Assembly: GCA_949292445.1 (NCBI GenBank) | Contig: CASEZU010000117.1 | Location: 1-26,142, forward strand | From: an uncultured Spirochaetales bacterium | GTDB lineage: Bacteria > Spirochaetota > Spirochaetia > Sphaerochaetales > Sphaerochaetaceae | Reading direction: 5' to 3' | DNA: 26,142 nucleotides | Program-made: the position numbers and the translations under genes | Shown: positions 23,294 to 26,142 of the stretch, piece by piece | Numbering within the stretch: the stretch's first letter is position 1 | Layout: each line of letters starts with the position of its first letter | The notes under the pieces: generated by a model | Told to the model about the DNA's origin: nothing | What the model saw: only the letters and a program-made list of their open reading frames with translations | Database searches by the model: none

Positions 23294-24111
23294 GGAGGCA
23301 TGATGCATCGCTCGTGATAGGAACTGTTCTTGTGGCAGCGGCTCTCCTCATGGCGCTCACTTCCATTTTTTACACGCCATATGATCCGGAGGCGATGGAT
23401 ATTTACAACCGTTTCCAGGGGCCGTCGCTTTCGCATCTTCTCGGAACGGATCATTTCGGACGTGATATCCTCTCGCGGATCATGAGCGGCACCCTGACAG
23501 CACTTTCCGCGGCGTTTGTCTCTGTCACGGCCGGGGCACTGGCAGGCATTGCCACTGGTATGGCCACAGCACTTGCACCGGGGTGGATCAGCGGTGTTCT
23601 CCGCCGTATTGTCGATGCCGCGATGGCCTTCCCGACGATTCTTCTTGCCCTGATGCTTGTGGCAATAGCAGGTAAGGGGCTGCTGCCCTCCGCGATTGCC
23701 GTCGCTGTCGCGATGGTCCCCACATTCTCCAGGCTCGTTAATACAATGGTGCTGGAGACCAGAAGCAGGCTTTATGTCAGGGCTGCTGAAAGTTACGGAG
23801 CTGGGAGGCTGAGGATTGTCATATTCCATCTGTTCCCGCCGATGCTGCCGCGCCTGGTGACGCAGTTCACTTCTTCGATCGGCAGCGCGATTTTACTGGA
23901 ATCATCTCTTTCATTCCTCGGGCTTGGTATCCAGCCGCCTTCTGCAAGCCTGGGCATGATGCTGAGCGAGGCCAGAAGCTATGTGCTGACATATCCTTAT
24001 CAGGCGCTTCCTTCCGGAGCTGTGCTGCTTGCCGTGGTTCTCGGCTTCAATCTTCTCGGGGATGGGATAAGCGAGGCGCTTGCCGGCAGAAGGAGCGTGC
24101 GGCATGGCTGA
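23290..24111 (+). CDS. ABC transporter permease, DppC/OppC type
   Basis: A 273-residue membrane subunit. HLLGTDHFGRDILSRIMSGT (about residues 50-70) is the signature of DppC/OppC proteins. VDAAMAFPTILLALMLVAIA and YVRAAESYGAGRLRIVIFHL are the conserved membrane and EAA-loop segments, and SSLSFLGLGIQPPSASLGMM closes the domain. AAGGAG lies about 8 bases before ATG 23290, inside the end of the previous gene. It overlaps the first ATPase gene by 8 bases. Confidence 0.93.
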   Translation: MRRHDASLVIGTVLVAAALLMALTSIFYTPYDPEAMDIYNRFQGPSLSHLLGTDHFGRDILSRIMSGTLTALSAAFVSVTAGALAGIATGMATALAPGWISGVLRRIVDAAMAFPTILLALMLVAIAGKGLLPSAIAVAVAMVPTFSRLVNTMVLETRSRLYVRAAESYGAGRLRIVIFHLFPPMLPRLVTQFTSSIGSAILLESSLSFLGLGIQPPSASLGMMLSEARSYVLTYPYQALPSGAVLLAVVLGFNLLGDGISEALAGRRSVRHG

Positions 24112-25042
24112 GCTCCTTTCATTCAGATCCCTGTATGCAAGGGATGAGCGCCATACGATACTTGCAGGTCTCAGCCTGGATATCCAGGAAGGCGAGAAGG
24201 TGGTGCTTGTCGGGGAATCCGGCTGCGGCAAGACGATGAGCACGGGAGCTCTCCTGCATCTCCTGCCGGATGATGTCTCCGTTACTTCCGGATCGGTATT
24301 ATTTGAGGGAACCGATGTGCTTGGCTGCAGCAGGAGGCAGCTTGACGAGATATACAGGAAGATCGGATATGTTCCACAGAACACGAGCGACTCACTCCAT
24401 CCGCTTCTGCGTGTATCGCAGTCGATGACCGATGCCTATGTCAGCCGTCATGGAACGGGGAGAAGTGCGGCATGCGCACGCGCTGCCCAGATTCTCTCAT
24501 CCCTCGGAATCGATGACCCGCAGCGTGTGCTCCGGCTCTATCCATCGCAGCTTTCAGGGGGAATGAAGCAGAGGATAAACATTGCCATGGCACTGATGGA
24601 TGACATCAGCCTGCTTGTCGCGGATGAGCCCACCAGCGCTCTGGATATCCATATAAGACGGCAGATAGAGGAGCTCTATATCTCTCTTGCCGGAAGGAAA
24701 GGACTTGCGATGCTTGTAATCAGCCATGATATGGATTTCGTCAAGCGCATAGCAGACAGGGTCTATGTGATGTATGCCGGCAGGATTGTCGAGGAAGGGA
24801 GTGCTGATGAGATATTCTCTTCTCCCGTCCATCCGTATACCAGGTCCCTCATCGCGCTTGGAAGGGACAGGGGAAAAGTGAGGGACATCCTTCATGGAAG
24901 CGGCGCGGACGGATATGTTCCTGACAGGGAAAGTCCCGCCTGTGCATTCTTTCCCCGCTGCCCGTTCCGCATGACACGCTGCAGCGAAAATGCCGGATAC
25001 AGATCCGTTTCGGAAACCCATCGTGTGAGGTGTGTCCTATGA
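24104..25042 (+). CDS. ABC transporter ATPase, DppD/OppD type
   Basis: A 312-residue ATPase. Walker A GESGCGKT (37-44), signature LSGGMKQR, Walker B LLVADE and SALDIHI are intact. The C-terminus carries the oligopeptide/dipeptide-transporter tail with four cysteines (C-x5-C-x6-C-x16-C, beginning PACAFFPRC), a cluster known to hold an iron-sulfur centre in some family members. The start is ATG 24104, eight bases after GAAGGAG. The open frame begins earlier at 24080, but that would delete this ribosome site from use and add residues unlike the family. It works as a heterodimer with the next ATPase. Confidence 0.93.
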   Translation: MAELLSFRSLYARDERHTILAGLSLDIQEGEKVVLVGESGCGKTMSTGALLHLLPDDVSVTSGSVLFEGTDVLGCSRRQLDEIYRKIGYVPQNTSDSLHPLLRVSQSMTDAYVSRHGTGRSAACARAAQILSSLGIDDPQRVLRLYPSQLSGGMKQRINIAMALMDDISLLVADEPTSALDIHIRRQIEELYISLAGRKGLAMLVISHDMDFVKRIADRVYVMYAGRIVEEGSADEIFSSPVHPYTRSLIALGRDRGKVRDILHGSGADGYVPDRESPACAFFPRCPFRMTRCSENAGYRSVSETHRVRCVL

Positions 25043-25812
25043 TTCTCTCTGCTGAATCGGTATCGAAGGTCTTCTCAGACAATGGCTTCGAGGCTCTCCG
25101 CAGCATTTCTGTAGATATAGGAGAGGGTGAGAGTGTCGGCATTGTCGGAGAGTCCGGCAGCGGAAAGAGCACGCTTGGCAGCATCATAGGAGGGCTTGAG
25201 AAGCCGACAGGAGGCATTGTCAGATACAGGGGAAAGGATATTGCCTCGATGCGGGGCCAGGAATGGAGGCATTTCAGGCGTTTCGTGCAGTATATATTCC
25301 AGGATCCGAAGGGTGCGATGAATCCTTTCTTCACGCTGCGCTCAGTGCTTGCTGAGCCATTGCGAATCAACTTCCCTGAGCTGGGGAAGGCTGAGACGGA
25401 ATGCCGTGCTGCTGATATTCTCGAGAGTGTCGGCCTCTCCCGGGACATGCTCCGTCTCCATCCATATGAGATTTCAGGAGGTGAAGCCCAGCGCGTGGTC
25501 ATTGCCAGAGCCCTTCTCCTTGAGCCCGAGGTAATCATTGCGGATGAGTGCGTGTCAGCGCTCGATCCATCAATTCAGGCCGAGGTGATGGATCTCCTCT
25601 GCCGCATCAGGGAAAGTACGGGGGCTGCATTTCTCTTCATTTCCCATGATCTCAGCCTGGTTCGCAGTTTCTGCAGCAGGATGTATGTGATGCTCCATGG
25701 CCGCATTGTCGAATGCCTTGACTGCGATAAAATGATGGAGAGTGCGAAGAGCGAATATACCAGAATGCTTTTGAGGGATGCTTATGGGTATCAGAGTGAC
25801 GGTGATAGGTGA
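25039..25812 (+). CDS. ABC transporter ATPase, DppF/OppF type, short form
   Basis: A 257-residue ATPase with Walker A GESGSGKST, signature SGGEAQR and a Walker B region reading IIADECVSALDPS, where the usual DEP is DEC. It lacks the roughly 60-residue C-terminal extension with cysteines found in most DppF/OppF proteins and ends soon after YTRMLLRDAYG. The start is ATG 25039, overlapping the previous stop as ATGA with GAGGTG six bases before; ATG 25030 is a less likely alternative. The metallo-hydrolase gene begins inside its last 29 bases. Confidence 0.92.
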   Translation: MILSAESVSKVFSDNGFEALRSISVDIGEGESVGIVGESGSGKSTLGSIIGGLEKPTGGIVRYRGKDIASMRGQEWRHFRRFVQYIFQDPKGAMNPFFTLRSVLAEPLRINFPELGKAETECRAADILESVGLSRDMLRLHPYEISGGEAQRVVIARALLLEPEVIIADECVSALDPSIQAEVMDLLCRIRESTGAAFLFISHDLSLVRSFCSRMYVMLHGRIVECLDCDKMMESAKSEYTRMLLRDAYGYQSDGDR

Positions 25813-26142
25813 GAGCGGAGGAGCTCCTCTGCCAGGAGGTGCAACGAGCTGTTATCTTGTCGAGGGAGGCGGAAACCGTCTCCTCCTGGATATCGGATCA
25901 GGTGCCATCTCCCTGCTTTCGCGTATCATTCCGTTTGACAGTGTTAATGACATAATCATCTCACATTTCCACAGCGATCACAGCGCGGATGCCGGGGTTG
26001 CCGTATATTCCCGCCTCATTTCGATGCAGCTGGGAAGGGATGTGCAGATGCTTACTTTCCATGCCCCTTCTGAGAGGGACCTTGCAAATGCGCCGTATTC
26101 CCGTGTCCGGCTGATCGACAGCGGCTTGGAGGAGATGATAGG
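25784..26142 (+). CDS. Metallo-beta-lactamase-fold hydrolase (RNase Z-like), 5' part
   Basis: The frame opens at ATG 25784, with GAGGG seven bases upstream, and stays open to the window edge (119 codons), so the 3' end is missing. MGIRVTVIGESGGAPLPGGA, then TSCYLVEGGGNRLLLDIGSG, then the metal motif HFHSDH (HxHxDH, about residues 82-87), identify the MBL fold. The short beta-strand opening and the DIGSG turn resemble the RNase Z/MBL-fold hydrolase branch rather than lactamases. It overlaps the DppF-like gene by 29 bases and is therefore probably co-transcribed with the importer. A role in hydrolysing the imported compound is possible but unsupported beyond position. Confidence 0.85.
   Translation, partial: MGIRVTVIGESGGAPLPGGATSCYLVEGGGNRLLLDIGSGAISLLSRIIPFDSVNDIIISHFHSDHSADAGVAVYSRLISMQLGRDVQMLTFHAPSERDLANAPYSRVRLIDSGLEEMI

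Noticed and set aside
1..26142. tRNA genes, rRNA, CRISPR arrays, insertion sequences or attachment sites
   Set aside because: No cloverleaf, regular repeat-spacer pattern, transposase or flanking terminal repeats were found on reading both strands.

Overview
The window reads as a gene-dense, mid-GC chromosomal segment of a Gram-negative-type anaerobe, most likely a gut-associated spirochaete of the Sphaerochaeta/Treponema kind. This rests mainly on the style of the export signals (an amino-acid binding protein whose signal ends in FASGASEG, and a lipoprotein with an ITAC lipobox) together with a sugar- and amino-acid-scavenging gene content. No rRNA, tRNA, CRISPR or IS element was seen, so the taxonomic call is an inference of moderate strength.

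Layout. (1) 1-447: the 3' end of a GH2 beta-glucuronidase. (2) 461-6747: a LysR-type regulator diverges from a four-gene catabolic operon (SLC13-type permease, SDR dehydrogenase, AtzA/TrzN-type amidohydrolase, BCCT transporter). The divergent region holds a textbook LysR site: a perfect dyad centred near -66 of the operon promoter that also forms the -35 of the regulator's own promoter. (3) 6833-9863: a GNAT acetyltransferase, then convergently cstA and a small exported YbjN-like protein. The cstA terminator lies inside the 3' end of the acetyltransferase gene. (4) 10087-14820: an amino-acid ABC transporter (binding protein, permease, ATPase) in one operon with a LarA-type nickel-pincer racemase homologue and a class I aminotransferase. 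Two ARG-box-like operators 96 bp apart precede it, one of them over the -10. (5) 15000-17732: a 910-residue, clearly AT-richer SF1 helicase fused to a C-terminal DUF2726/PD-(D/E)XK-like nuclease domain. Its promoter region holds two identical-architecture dyads 22 bp apart plus a third inverted repeat; it is the best candidate for a transferred, possibly anti-phage gene. (6) 17876-25812: a MATE exporter, a GH43 glycosidase, and a family-5 (Dpp/Opp-type) ABC transporter (binding lipoprotein, two permeases, two ATPases). A metallo-beta-lactamase-fold protein then runs off the right edge.

The most unusual signal spans genes rather than belonging to one. At least six starts (GNAT, YbjN-like, helicase, GH43, family-5 binding protein, DppB-like permease) have no Shine-Dalgarno sequence. 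Instead each has a -10 hexamer, in five cases an extended TGN-10, placed so that transcription should start on the A of ATG or about three bases before it. The remaining genes mostly have ordinary Shine-Dalgarno sites or are translationally coupled. This suggests two initiation modes, with leaderless mRNAs driven by extended -10 promoters.

The genes work as import-plus-first-step cassettes: uptake of an amine or acid followed by amidohydrolase/dehydrogenase, uptake of an amino acid followed by transamination/racemisation, and uptake of a peptide or oligosaccharide beside GH43. Substrates cannot be fixed from sequence alone.
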